IMG/VR virus record: IMGVR_UViG_3300030060_000979
Location: 1-23,826 of that record
Strand: one strand, 5' to 3'
Length of the DNA stretch: 23,826 nt
Source of the DNA: a virus
Part shown: piece after piece, positions 16,558-22,949 of the stretch
Layout: every line of letters starts with the position of its first letter
How positions within the stretch are numbered: the stretch's first letter is position 1
Notes under the pieces: model-generated
What the model was told of the DNA's origin: nothing
Database searches by the model: none
Seen by the model: only the letters and a program-made list of their open reading frames with translations
Program-made: the position numbers and the translations under genes

Positions 16558-17561
16558 TATGCGACCCTTTCAATCCAATTAGCTACTTGATCTGGAACAA
16601 TTAAACCCCAGACATTCTCCTCTCCAGTAGAACCAGTTCCACTAACTCCAGTTAACGATACCACAGAACTAGCTGTTATTGCAACTGTTCCTAACGAAAT
16701 TGTTGCTCCTGCTAGTGTAACTGCTGTACTAACATCTATAATAACTGACTCGGAGCCAAGTGCAGTTGTTCCTAATACTGTTGTTACTGGTGCTCCAGTG
16801 GAAGTTATTATCAAACTCGTACCAATAGATGTTGTTCCAGCAACACCAGTAGGTGAAACTAATGCAGTGCCTACAACAGATTCATCACCAAAACCTATTG
16901 TACCTGTTAATCCAGTTTCGGTTACTCTAGCTCCAGCACCCACTAAAGGATTACCAACGGCAGTAGTTCCTGCATTACCAGTGACTGAAAAAACACCAGT
17001 ACCAGTGACTGTGACTGTACCTACAGAACTAGTAGCTACAACAGCGGTCGGTACAACGTCTTGTCCAGGTATGGCAATTATGCCACCTCCCCAAACTCCA
17101 GCACCCCAAGCACCTCCGCCCCAACCAGTTAAAAATTGAGTTTCAGCAGAGACTCCAGTAACTGATACAGATATTGGTATTTTAGGAAGAACATTTCCAA
17201 GAGCAGTAGTGGCTGATACTCCAGTAGCAGAAATAGTAGCTGTACCCGATACTGATTCTGAACCTACAGCAGTAGTTCCAGTTACACCAGTTTCAGTGAA
17301 GTTACTATCAGCAAGAACAGTAACATTGCCTACAGCAGTAGTTCCAGTTACTTTATTTACCGAGTAAGCAAACTGAAAAGTAACAGCACCCAAAGCTCCA
17401 GTGGCAGAAAGTCCAGTTTCTACTACTACACTAGTTCCAGTTACTCCTTCTTCACCAACAGCAGAAGTTCCTGCGACACCAGTAACACTTACATCGGCAT
17501 CTAAAAAGCCTCCCCAAAAAGAGGATCCCCAGGTGCCATCACCCCAACCACTATTAGCCAT
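16557..17561 (-). CDS. Repetitive beta-structured tail fibre/virion protein with WG motifs
   Basis: A 334-residue Thr/Val/Gly-rich protein built from about eleven imperfect repeats of the form GTTAVGxESVxGTAxxSxTGV. Two Trp-Gly blocks, GWGDGTWGSSFWGG (5-18) and GWGGGAWGAGVWGGG (146-160), divide it into two halves, suggesting whole-module duplication. There is no catalytic motif. It ends WIERVA. The position directly before the S74 fibre suggests a fibre, spike or decoration component. Start: ATG at 17561 with AAGG seven bases upstream, both inside a perfect hairpin (17560-17586). It is only 16 bases after the previous gene. Confidence 0.75.
   Translation of the reverse strand: MANSGWGDGTWGSSFWGGFLDADVSVTGVAGTSAVGEEGVTGTSVVVETGLSATGALGAVTFQFAYSVNKVTGTTAVGNVTVLADSNFTETGVTGTTAVGSESVSGTATISATGVSATTALGNVLPKIPISVSVTGVSAETQFLTGWGGGAWGAGVWGGGIIAIPGQDVVPTAVVATSSVGTVTVTGTGVFSVTGNAGTTAVGNPLVGAGARVTETGLTGTIGFGDESVVGTALVSPTGVAGTTSIGTSLIITSTGAPVTTVLGTTALGSESVIIDVSTAVTLAGATISLGTVAITASSVVSLTGVSGTGSTGEENVWGLIVPDQVANWIERVA
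17263..17351 (-). repeat. Exact 23-bp direct repeat in the repetitive fibre gene
   Basis: The same 23 bases occur at 17263-17285 and 17329-17351, 66 bases (22 codons) apart. They encode the VTGTTAVG core of successive protein repeats, consistent with recent expansion or gene conversion between modules. Confidence 0.85.
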
Positions 17562-17586
17562 AGCTTAACCTTAAAAGTTAAGCTAT
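17560..17586 (-). promoter_or_regulatory. Perfect 10-bp hairpin covering a stop codon, Shine-Dalgarno and start codon
   Basis: ATAGCTTAAC (17560-17569, + strand) is the exact reverse complement of GTTAAGCTAT (17577-17586), with a 7-base loop. In the - strand mRNA the 5' arm contains the stop of the 151-residue gene, the loop runs into the AAGG ribosome site, and the 3' arm ends in the first two bases of the next gene's ATG. No T run follows, so it is not a terminator. It could gate translation of the repetitive fibre gene. Confidence 0.6.
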
Positions 17587-18033
17587 ACGAATTATAGCGT
17601 TTGAAGCATCGGCAGTTGGAAACTGAATAGTAAATGTACCAGATGTTGATGTTTTGTTAGATGTAAAATCTAAAACACAAACAGCTTTATTACTGTCAGA
17701 ACTGTTATATATCAAAGCTCCCATTGCAGTAATTGTTGCTGTTGTAAAACTTAAATCAGCAAAATCTGTAAACGCAGTGGTGCTTGATGTAGTTGGGTCT
17801 ACTCTTGTTAAAGAACCACCACCAGTTGCATATGTTCCACTTGAGGCAACTTCACCAGTTGTAGTAAACGCAGTAGTTGTTGCTCCTAATGTTGCAGTTG
17901 TAGATGATTTACCACCACTACCTTCTGCATAAAGTGCTAACTTAAAAGTGTCTCCACCAGAGTTTTTAAAATTGTGTACACCTTCTAATAACTCTTTTTT
18001 GAAGGAAGTACACATTGCTTGTGCTATAGCCAT
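17578..18033 (-). CDS. Conserved virion-type protein (tail region)
   Basis: A 151-residue Thr/Ser-rich predicted beta protein: MAIAQAMCTSFKKELLEGVH, then FKLALYAEGSGG, YATGGGSLTRVDPTTSSTTA and a C-terminal TSGTFTIQFPTADASNAIIR. I recognise it as a conserved family in marine cyano- and pelagiphages, normally next to tail-fibre genes, with no proven function. A strong ribosome site (AAGGAGA) precedes the ATG. It immediately precedes the fibre module, separated from it by the hairpin at 17560-17586. Confidence 0.8.
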   Translation of the reverse strand: MAIAQAMCTSFKKELLEGVHNFKNSGGDTFKLALYAEGSGGKSSTTATLGATTTAFTTTGEVASSGTYATGGGSLTRVDPTTSSTTAFTDFADLSFTTATITAMGALIYNSSDSNKAVCVLDFTSNKTSTSGTFTIQFPTADASNAIIRIA

Positions 18034-18034
18034 A

Positions 18035-18322
18035 TTAGAGTCTCCTTATATATTCAGCCGTTTCCTTTTGACCACTTGATCGTAAGGCTTGAATGATAGT
18101 ACCACGCTCTTCCTTTCTTGCCAAGAGAAGATAATGATACAAAACATTCTTAAGATGTTCTCTAAATTGATTGGCTTGTTGTCTTATATGTGCTGGTGCT
18201 TCATCTGAAATACTTACAATCTTGTCTACTGCTAAATCTGCAATCTGTTCATTCGTCAGACCACCTTTGTCTGAAGTCATGACATTTACTTTGCCTGTTT
18301 GTGATACTCCTACATTAAACAT
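18035..18322 (-). CDS. Small conserved helical phage protein
   Basis: A 95-residue protein with a short beta-type start (MFNVGVSQTGKVNVMTSDKG) and a long helical C-terminal part (HIRQQANQFREHLKNVLYHY, LLLARKEERGTIIQALRSSG). No membrane segment or catalytic motif. A good ribosome site (GAGGAGA) precedes the ATG, which abuts the upstream stop. I believe it is a conserved hypothetical of marine phages; a tail-assembly or scaffold-like role is possible from its position, but unproven. Confidence 0.7.
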   Translation of the reverse strand: MFNVGVSQTGKVNVMTSDKGGLTNEQIADLAVDKIVSISDEAPAHIRQQANQFREHLKNVLYHYLLLARKEERGTIIQALRSSGQKETAEYIRRL

Positions 18323-19039
18323 TTATTTCTCCTCGTAAGTGACACCAGGTATGTCTTCTCTACCTATTATATTAGGTGTAGAGTCTAAAGGCTCTGGTGG
18401 TTGTAGCTTTGATTTTCTTGTAATTAACATCTTACCTTGTGTTGTAGTAGATACAATCGGATCCTCTAATCTATGGTATCCATAAAGTTTTTGATCTTCT
18501 TTTACGTTTGTATCAAGCAAAGATGAATTGTGTGCAATGTTCACTTTTATACCTTTGGATATAGCAATAGCTAACCAAAACTCACAACATCCTCTGCCTG
18601 CTTCTGCAAAAGCCACATTACTATATGTAAAATCTATGCCGTACAAATGAATCTCTTTTACTTCTTGAGCTACTGCATAAGCAAGACTATATGCTACCGT
18701 GTTATTAAGATAAGCATACTTTGTTTTTTGTAAAACTTCTTGTAGAGGATACTCAACAACGTCTGGACATCTTTTGTCTAGAGTGCAAGAAAAGATCGGA
18801 ACACCTAATTTTGTTTTTAATCTGTCCGTCATGATATTTGTTTGTTTACCAGCGTTAGGACTATCAAGAAACCTTGATGGTGGGTCCATCATAAAACATT
18901 TATCATGATAAATAACAGCAGACATTGAATTGATTGCCCAGATTTCATCATAGTTTTCACTTCTTATTCTGGACATAAGATATTCGCTACAACTATTGCC
19001 GAGACCGACAATGGCTACGCTTTTAGATTTATTCCCCAT
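18323..19039 (-). CDS. Rossmann-like protein resembling the DUF115/MptE-like family
   Basis: A 238-residue protein starting with a nucleotide-binding-like beta-loop, KSVAIVGLGNSCSEYL (residues 6-21). Downstream are YDEIWAINSMSAVIYHDKCF, FMMDPPSRFL and VKEIHLYGIDFTYS (127-140), the last closely resembling the LYGxDF signature of DUF115/MptE-like and some sugar-transfer proteins. Seven cysteines are present, including CC at 151-152. It is not a standard structural gene, yet it sits between adaptor and tail-fibre genes. It may modify a virion component or the host surface; this is inference. Shine-Dalgarno GGGAAGAG precedes the ATG. Confidence 0.65.
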   Translation of the reverse strand: MGNKSKSVAIVGLGNSCSEYLMSRIRSENYDEIWAINSMSAVIYHDKCFMMDPPSRFLDSPNAGKQTNIMTDRLKTKLGVPIFSCTLDKRCPDVVEYPLQEVLQKTKYAYLNNTVAYSLAYAVAQEVKEIHLYGIDFTYSNVAFAEAGRGCCEFWLAIAISKGIKVNIAHNSSLLDTNVKEDQKLYGYHRLEDPIVSTTTQGKMLITRKSKLQPPEPLDSTPNIIGREDIPGVTYEEK

Positions 19040-19049
19040 AACTCTTCCC

Positions 19050-19697
19050 TTATTGCTTTGGAACTTTTACTAAACCCTCTCTATAAGCATCAGTGTTTTC
19101 TTGTCCTTCCCCATAAACCTTAAGTCTAGTTATAGCCTCACCATATCTAGAAGTATAAAGTTGCAGTAAGTCGGATTCCCCTTTCATAAAACTATATGCC
19201 TCAATCAAACAAGCGTACAACAAAGCATCTGGTGCGTTAGTGCTTATCCAAGTTGTGCCAGAGTCATCTGTTGTAAGTGAGGCTGGTCTGTAATAATAAT
19301 GTAATTCTGCCACATAATCGGCATCTGGTGTTGGAGCAACTATGAAATTGTCTACATCAAAAGAAGAATAATAAATTGGACTACCAGTAGTTGTAGGGTT
19401 TGGAGTGTATTGTTGTATAAAGTTTACATCTTTTTGTAGAAGAAAAACATTTTCACTACTAGAGTTTATATAGGACAAAGAAAAAGTAGCTAAATAATCA
19501 CTTGGTTTTTGTAAGAACTTATTACCAGTTGTGAGACCACCTTCAACATTTTTTCTAAAAAAATCTAAATCTACAGATTTTAATATTCTTTCTTCTGCGT
19601 TTTTAATTATGAAATCCAACTCGTTTACAAAAGTTGTTTCATCGTTTTCTGTCCAATCTTGTATAGATTGTTTTAATGTAGTTAGTGTAAAACTCAT
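19050..19697 (-). CDS. Head-tail / tail adaptor protein (SU10-adaptor / gp11-like)
   Basis: A 215-residue protein with the typical adaptor pattern. The N-terminal helix is LKQSIQDWTENDETTFVNEL, followed by FIIKNAEERILKSVDLDFFR. A beta domain with LQKPSDYLATFSL and SPIYYSSFD comes next, and the C-terminal helical part is PDALLYACLIEAYSFMKGES plus LKVYG. This matches phage adaptor proteins that ring the portal (SU10 adaptor, T7 gp11-like). Its ATG overlaps the stop of the 105-residue gene by four bases. With the 222-residue protein it forms a pair of adaptor-type genes. I do not see the portal gene in the window. Confidence 0.8.
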   Translation of the reverse strand: MSFTLTTLKQSIQDWTENDETTFVNELDFIIKNAEERILKSVDLDFFRKNVEGGLTTGNKFLQKPSDYLATFSLSYINSSSENVFLLQKDVNFIQQYTPNPTTTGSPIYYSSFDVDNFIVAPTPDADYVAELHYYYRPASLTTDDSGTTWISTNAPDALLYACLIEAYSFMKGESDLLQLYTSRYGEAITRLKVYGEGQENTDAYREGLVKVPKQ

Positions 19698-20011
19698 GAT
19701 GTGCTCACTGTTACTGTTCCTAAACTAGTTGTAGCCGTAAACGGTGTCATCTTTTGTCCTATTATACCATCTCCCGCATTTGTGTACACTATAAATGCAG
19801 TTAAGTCTGTATCTTGATTAGGTCTTGGCTCATACAAAGCTGTTGGGTCTGGGCCTGGATAATTAGGTTCTAGTTGAGGATGTTTAGCTTCATACTCATC
19901 TGGACCTACTTTAAGTCCGTTCCATTCTTTTCGCATTTCTCGCAAACGATAGCGAAATCCAGATCTATCTGAATATCCCCATGCGTATCTGCCACTTGCG
20001 TATCGAGCCAT
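19694..20011 (-). CDS. Conserved small virion protein with RSGFRY and C-terminal LGTVTVS motif
   Basis: A 105-residue protein beginning MARYASGRYAWGYSDRSGFR, continuing with REMRKEWNGLKVGPDEYEAK and HPQLEPNYPGPDP; I recognise this block from many marine phages, usually beside head-tail genes. The last 15 residues (FTATTSLGTVTVSTS) form a beta motif shared with the gene at 10361. It starts in a TAATG overlap with the 222-residue adaptor and its stop overlaps the next adaptor's ATG, so the three are co-translated. A connector or tail-completion role is inferred. Confidence 0.8.
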   Translation of the reverse strand: MARYASGRYAWGYSDRSGFRYRLREMRKEWNGLKVGPDEYEAKHPQLEPNYPGPDPTALYEPRPNQDTDLTAFIVYTNAGDGIIGQKMTPFTATTSLGTVTVSTS

Positions 20012-20679
20012 TAGTACCTCAAATATGAAATATTAGGTGTTAACTTAAGAGGTGTGCTACTTGCATCCTCTGCTGCGGCTCTTTGAAACTCTTCTTCATA
20101 TATACTTTTTAATATTTGTATTCTTTCAGGTGCTCTTTTTATCGCTATGTAATAAGCAAGTCCTGCTGCCATGCAAGGTAAAAATCTAAAAGGTGCATCA
20201 GTTGTATTAACTAATGTGTCTGCATCTTCTATTCGTCTTACATAGTAAAAGACTAAAGTGTAAGAATCATCTGGAGTTGACCATAATGTAATCGTAGGAG
20301 TTACTTGTCTATCGAAAAAATACTGACTTGGTTGTCCAGAGTTACTCTTATTAGGTATTTTTAGATACTCACTACGGCTCATTTGAGTCAAAGTAAAATC
20401 TGTGCCATTACTGTTTCTTAAAACAACTTCTAATAAATCTACAACTGTAGCATCTAAGAGAGTATAAGAAGCAGTTCCAGAAGTCACTGCTACAGTTGAT
20501 TGCTTAACTGTCCAAAGATTTAATCCTCTGTTTGCCCAGTCAGCAAACATAAGATTTAAAGAACGTCTAGCTGTTCTAGCATCGTAACCAGTTCTCATCT
20601 CTAAGCCACATCTTTCGTATGCCTCTTCAATAAGTTCTGCTACATCTAAATTAAAATCTCTTGAGCTTGAAGTTGCCAT
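20011..20679 (-). CDS. Tail adaptor / accessory protein (P22 gp4-like or gp11-like)
   Basis: A 222-residue protein. The N-terminal helices (LDVAELIEEAYERCGLEMRT, ARTARRSLNLMFADWANRG) and following LNLWTVKQSTVAVTSGTASY match a conserved phage connector family. The central beta domain ends in PTITLWSTPDDSYTLVFYYV, and the C-terminal helices include FLPCMAAGLAYYIAIKRAPE. It is expected to attach under the portal and carry the tail. It abuts the preceding small basic gene and its end lies in a TAATG overlap. Confidence 0.8.
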   Translation of the reverse strand: MATSSSRDFNLDVAELIEEAYERCGLEMRTGYDARTARRSLNLMFADWANRGLNLWTVKQSTVAVTSGTASYTLLDATVVDLLEVVLRNSNGTDFTLTQMSRSEYLKIPNKSNSGQPSQYFFDRQVTPTITLWSTPDDSYTLVFYYVRRIEDADTLVNTTDAPFRFLPCMAAGLAYYIAIKRAPERIQILKSIYEEEFQRAAAEDASSTPLKLTPNISYLRY

Positions 20680-20958
20680 TTATTTTTTCCTTCTTCTCAC
20701 TGCCTTAACTCTTCTAGGCTTACCCGCTGGTTGTCCTAAACTTTTCTTTTGAGATATCCTACTACGTTTTTCAGCAGCTGTCATCTCTGAAGCCGTCTTT
20801 GGTGTTTTACTAGAAATCCTTTTTGTTGGTCTACAATAAGGCGTACCTCTTTTCTCTCCTTTTTGTCTTCCACACTTTTTACCAGTTCTCTGATCTTTCC
20901 AATCTTCTTTGAACCATCTCTTAAGTGCTAAACCAGCTTTTGTCTTTCTAACTGCCAT
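20680..20958 (-). CDS. Small Lys/Arg-rich Cys-containing protein (DUF5872-like)
   Basis: A 92-residue, very basic protein starting MAVRKTKAGLALKRWFKEDW. The block TGKKCGRQKGEKRGTPYCRP and then TKRISSKTPKTASEMTAAEK resembles a family that I recall from marine phages and from large algal viruses (DUF5872-like). Two cysteines about 14 residues apart may bind metal; the rest suggests nucleic-acid binding. I use the ATG at 20958, in a TAATG overlap with the upstream stop, rather than a longer frame reaching 21006, which would run 49 bases into that gene. Role unknown; DNA condensation in the capsid is possible. Confidence 0.75.
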   Translation of the reverse strand: MAVRKTKAGLALKRWFKEDWKDQRTGKKCGRQKGEKRGTPYCRPTKRISSKTPKTASEMTAAEKRSRISQKKSLGQPAGKPRRVKAVRRRKK

Positions 20959-21254
20959 TATGCGTACTTTGTCTTTTTTCTTCTGCCTGCCATTATAGCA
21001 CCACAACCTCGTGCTATATTAGGATTTTTAGATTTTCGTTTAGTCATTCTTACGACCTTGCCCTCTTTGGCAGTCATTGTTTGACTCTTTACTCTGTCTA
21101 TAGCCGCGTTCAAGCCACCCATCGCTTTCTTTTTACTTTTGCCATAGTTAGCAGCGCCAACTTTTCTACATTTAGCTATGTGTCCTGAGGCATATGCTGA
21201 AGGAAATACTTTAAATTTACGTTTTACTTTGTGATAACATGCGTCTTTTGGCAT
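20958..21254 (-). CDS. Small basic protein, apparent fusion of two marine-virus motifs
   Basis: A 98-residue basic protein. The N-terminal half (MPKDACYHKVKRKFKVFPSA, YASGHIAKCRKVGAANYGKS) is a well-known small-protein motif of marine phages and algal viruses. The C-terminal part (NIARGCGAIMAGRRKKTKYA) resembles another small family that I usually see as a separate gene. Both bear Cys/His residues. AAGGA precedes the ATG in a TAATG overlap. Likely a nucleic-acid-binding virion or late protein; no function is established. Confidence 0.7.
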   Translation of the reverse strand: MPKDACYHKVKRKFKVFPSAYASGHIAKCRKVGAANYGKSKKKAMGGLNAAIDRVKSQTMTAKEGKVVRMTKRKSKNPNIARGCGAIMAGRRKKTKYA

Positions 21255-21439
21255 TATATTTTCCTTTCTTTATGGCATATACATGACCATTTTTTATGCT
21301 TACAGTAGACACAGTATTTAACTGGACTACCTCTTACTACTTCTCCTCTTCTTAGAGGCACAATGTGCTCTTTCAGAAAACCCTCTAGGTCGTGAGCAAT
21401 CGATTTTTCTCTTCCTCTTGGCACTCCACTTCTTACCAC
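21254..21439 (-). CDS. Tiny zinc-ribbon-like protein
   Basis: A 61-residue protein whose C-terminal 20 residues hold YCVYCKHKKWSCICH, a C-x2-C-x6-C-x-C-H cluster able to bind one zinc ion. The N-terminal half is basic (VPRGREKS) then helical. No ATG is available at the front: GTG at 21439 (7-base overlap with the membrane protein gene) or GTG at 21424 are the options. It ends in a TAATG overlap with the next basic protein. Probably real because of the overlapping, tightly packed context. DNA- or protein-binding role only inferred. Confidence 0.6.
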   Translation of the reverse strand: MVRSGVPRGREKSIAHDLEGFLKEHIVPLRRGEVVRGSPVKYCVYCKHKKWSCICHKERKI

Positions 21440-21672
21440 CAGGTTTGGAAATTTGTTTTGACATTGAACCCCGCGAGATCGCCATCATCTTTCCTTTTTA
21501 CAAATTCTGTCCACAAAACTTTTATCATCTCATTATTTTCTTTTACTTTAACTTCCGTAATTGCAGTTCTTTTGTCAACTTCTACAAGAGTAGAAGCAGT
21601 CCATACAAAAAAAGTAGCAGTCAAAGTGCCTATAAGTCCACCAATAACATTTTTCAAAGTTAACACTTCCAT
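21433..21672 (-). CDS. Single-span membrane protein with coiled coil; holin/spanin candidate
   Basis: A 79-residue protein. One hydrophobic segment (about residues 8-30, VIGGLIGTLTATFFVWTAS core) is followed by a charged helical region (EVDKRTAITEVKVKENNEMI) with coiled-coil spacing and a Trp-rich C-terminus. No other gene in the window looks more like a holin, but it is about 20 kb from the endolysin gene. A minor membrane-anchored virion protein is an alternative. It overlaps the preceding gene by 13 bases. Confidence 0.6.
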   Translation of the reverse strand: MEVLTLKNVIGGLIGTLTATFFVWTASTLVEVDKRTAITEVKVKENNEMIKVLWTEFVKRKDDGDLAGFNVKTNFQTWW

Positions 21673-21944
21673 CTTCTTCTAGCCTGCCTTAAACGACTAT
21701 TAGGGTTTTTAGCTGCTTTTGGAAACTTTTTCATCTGGCCTGCACTTCTAGCACAAAATGACTTACGTCTTTTAGCTGCCTTACTCCCAGGTTTAACTTT
21801 ACCAGTAACAGCAGTTTTTAACTTACTGCCTGGATTATCTCTTCTATAACGAGCAACACCCGCCTTTGTCATTCCCGCTCCAGATTTAGTGGAGCGGAAA
21901 TACTTTTTAGTTTTAGGCGGTTGTTTATCTGCTTTTCTAGCCAT
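21660..21944 (-). CDS. Small Lys/Arg-rich protein (DUF6321-like)
   Basis: A 94-residue basic protein: KKYFRSTKSGAGMTKAGVAR, YRRDNPGSKLKTAVTGKV, then KAAKRRKSFCARSAGQMKKF and a terminal RLRQARRRWKC. The SFCAR and RRxWKC cysteines and the GMTKAGVARYRR block resemble a family I recall from marine phages and algal NCLDVs. It starts in a TAATG overlap after the 95-residue decoration-like gene. Expected to bind nucleic acid; capsid DNA packing is a guess. Confidence 0.75.
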   Translation of the reverse strand: MARKADKQPPKTKKYFRSTKSGAGMTKAGVARYRRDNPGSKLKTAVTGKVKPGSKAAKRRKSFCARSAGQMKKFPKAAKNPNSRLRQARRRWKC

Positions 21945-22231
21945 TACGATAAGAATATAGTTAACTTATTGCTACTACCAGTAAATGCAGATAGATACGC
22001 ACCACTCTCTGCTAATATGCCATTGTCTGGAATATTAAGAGTATGTAATCCAGTTGGATAACTTTGTGCTATCAATGTAGCTCCACCATTACCATCTGTT
22101 ATGGTCAAAGCACCCGCTGCATCTGCAAAGATAACTATCTGTCTTATTCTTGACCTTGCAGGTCCTATCAAAGCAGCAGCATCTCCTTGGTTTACATTAA
22201 AGGCTTTTACGTCAGATCTTGTTCCTGCCAT
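21944..22231 (-). CDS. Small beta-rich decoration-like protein
   Basis: A 95-residue protein (MAGTRSDVKAFNVNQGDAAA; IRQIVIFADAAGALTITDGN; a terminal SSNKLTIFLS) with predicted beta strands and no membrane segment. It is two genes downstream of the capsid gene, next to another decoration-like protein, with a clear ribosome site (AGGAG, seven bases before ATG). Probably a minor capsid or decoration protein; this rests on position and fold-like composition only. Confidence 0.65.
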   Translation of the reverse strand: MAGTRSDVKAFNVNQGDAAALIGPARSRIRQIVIFADAAGALTITDGNGGATLIAQSYPTGLHTLNIPDNGILAESGAYLSAFTGSSNKLTIFLS

Positions 22232-22243
22232 GTTACACTCCTA

Positions 22244-22864
22244 TTAATATACAGAGTATTCTAATTCAACTGTGAATCTTCCAGCAGTTACATCAGCATT
22301 AACTGTAGTTGTTGCTCTTGCATATAAGTGTACGTTAGCTACTGCGGCAGTTATATTTGGTACAAAAATATGGTAATTACCAGCAGTATCATTGAAATTA
22401 ATATCAATCTCTGTGATTGATTGTGTAGCACTTAATTGCTCGTTGAATGATGTCACACCAGCACCCACAATCTCTGTACCAGAGACAGCAGCATTAGTAG
22501 CAGTTCCACTTGTAGAACTTAATGCTAAGTTACCAGCTAGTGTTTGTCCAGCAGCGGTTGTAATACCAATTAAAGCTCTATGTATGAAAATTTTACTTGG
22601 TGTTACTAAATCATCTGGAGCATCTACATTTAATGTTCCTAGTTCTACAAGACAATCTCCGTCTGCATAAGCAGTTGAAGCAGCGTCAGTTGAAGCTAAA
22701 GTACCAGCAAAAGATTGAATCTTTCGTGTACCTATTGAAACAAGTTGTCCAGTTGAATTAACTGAGAATCCAGTTTGTGTGATGACACCACTTGTACCAT
22801 CTTTATTGATTACATTGAATCCACCCTCGGAACGGACTGGACCCGAAAAAGTTGTATTAGCCAT
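22244..22864 (-). CDS. Putative head decoration protein
   Basis: A 206-residue protein, MANTTFSGPVRSEGGFNVIN, then GVITQTGFSVNSTGQLVSIG and a long Thr/Ala-rich beta region ending TAGRFTVELEYSVY. The TFSGPVRSEGGF start is a conserved feature of proteins encoded right after the major capsid gene in marine phages. There are no catalytic residues. It has the strongest ribosome site of the block (AAGGAGA, ATG six bases later) and a 5' leader with a small hairpin, behind the terminator/promoter at 22921-22958. A high expression level is therefore expected. Confidence 0.75.
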   Translation of the reverse strand: MANTTFSGPVRSEGGFNVINKDGTSGVITQTGFSVNSTGQLVSIGTRKIQSFAGTLASTDAASTAYADGDCLVELGTLNVDAPDDLVTPSKIFIHRALIGITTAAGQTLAGNLALSSTSGTATNAAVSGTEIVGAGVTSFNEQLSATQSITEIDINFNDTAGNYHIFVPNITAAVANVHLYARATTTVNADVTAGRFTVELEYSVY

Positions 22865-22880
22865 ATCAATCTCCTTGTCT

Positions 22881-22912
22881 TGGCAACTGTCGAAGTTAAT
22901 TCTTCGTCAAGG
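22881..22912 (-). promoter_or_regulatory. Leader hairpin upstream of the decoration gene
   Basis: On the - strand CGAAG-AATTAA-CTTCG forms a 5-bp stem with a 6-base loop, extendable by three pairs past an A-A mismatch. It lies between the candidate start of transcription and the AAGGAGA ribosome site, so it may stabilise the leader. Confidence 0.4.
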
Positions 22913-22920
22913 TTATTTTC

Positions 22921-22949
22921 ATTATACATAAAAAAAGGGCGACTGCAAA
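22921..22949 (-). promoter_or_regulatory. Candidate promoter embedded in the terminator
   Basis: On the - strand TATAAT (22926-22921, a perfect -10) lies 17 bases after TTTGCA (22949-22944, 4/6 to the -35 consensus), whose bases form the terminator loop and part of its stem. Initiation near 22914 would serve the decoration gene at 22864. Confidence 0.5.

Noticed and set aside
16557-17561. Diversity-generating retroelement target or CRISPR-like array in the repeat region
   Set aside because: Repeats are coding, imperfect and in frame; there are no spacers of constant size, no template-repeat pair and no reverse transcriptase in the window.
20959-21006. Extended start for the 92-residue basic protein
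   Set aside because: The extension runs into the upstream gene by 49 bases, whereas the ATG at 20958 forms the same TAATG junction seen nine other times.
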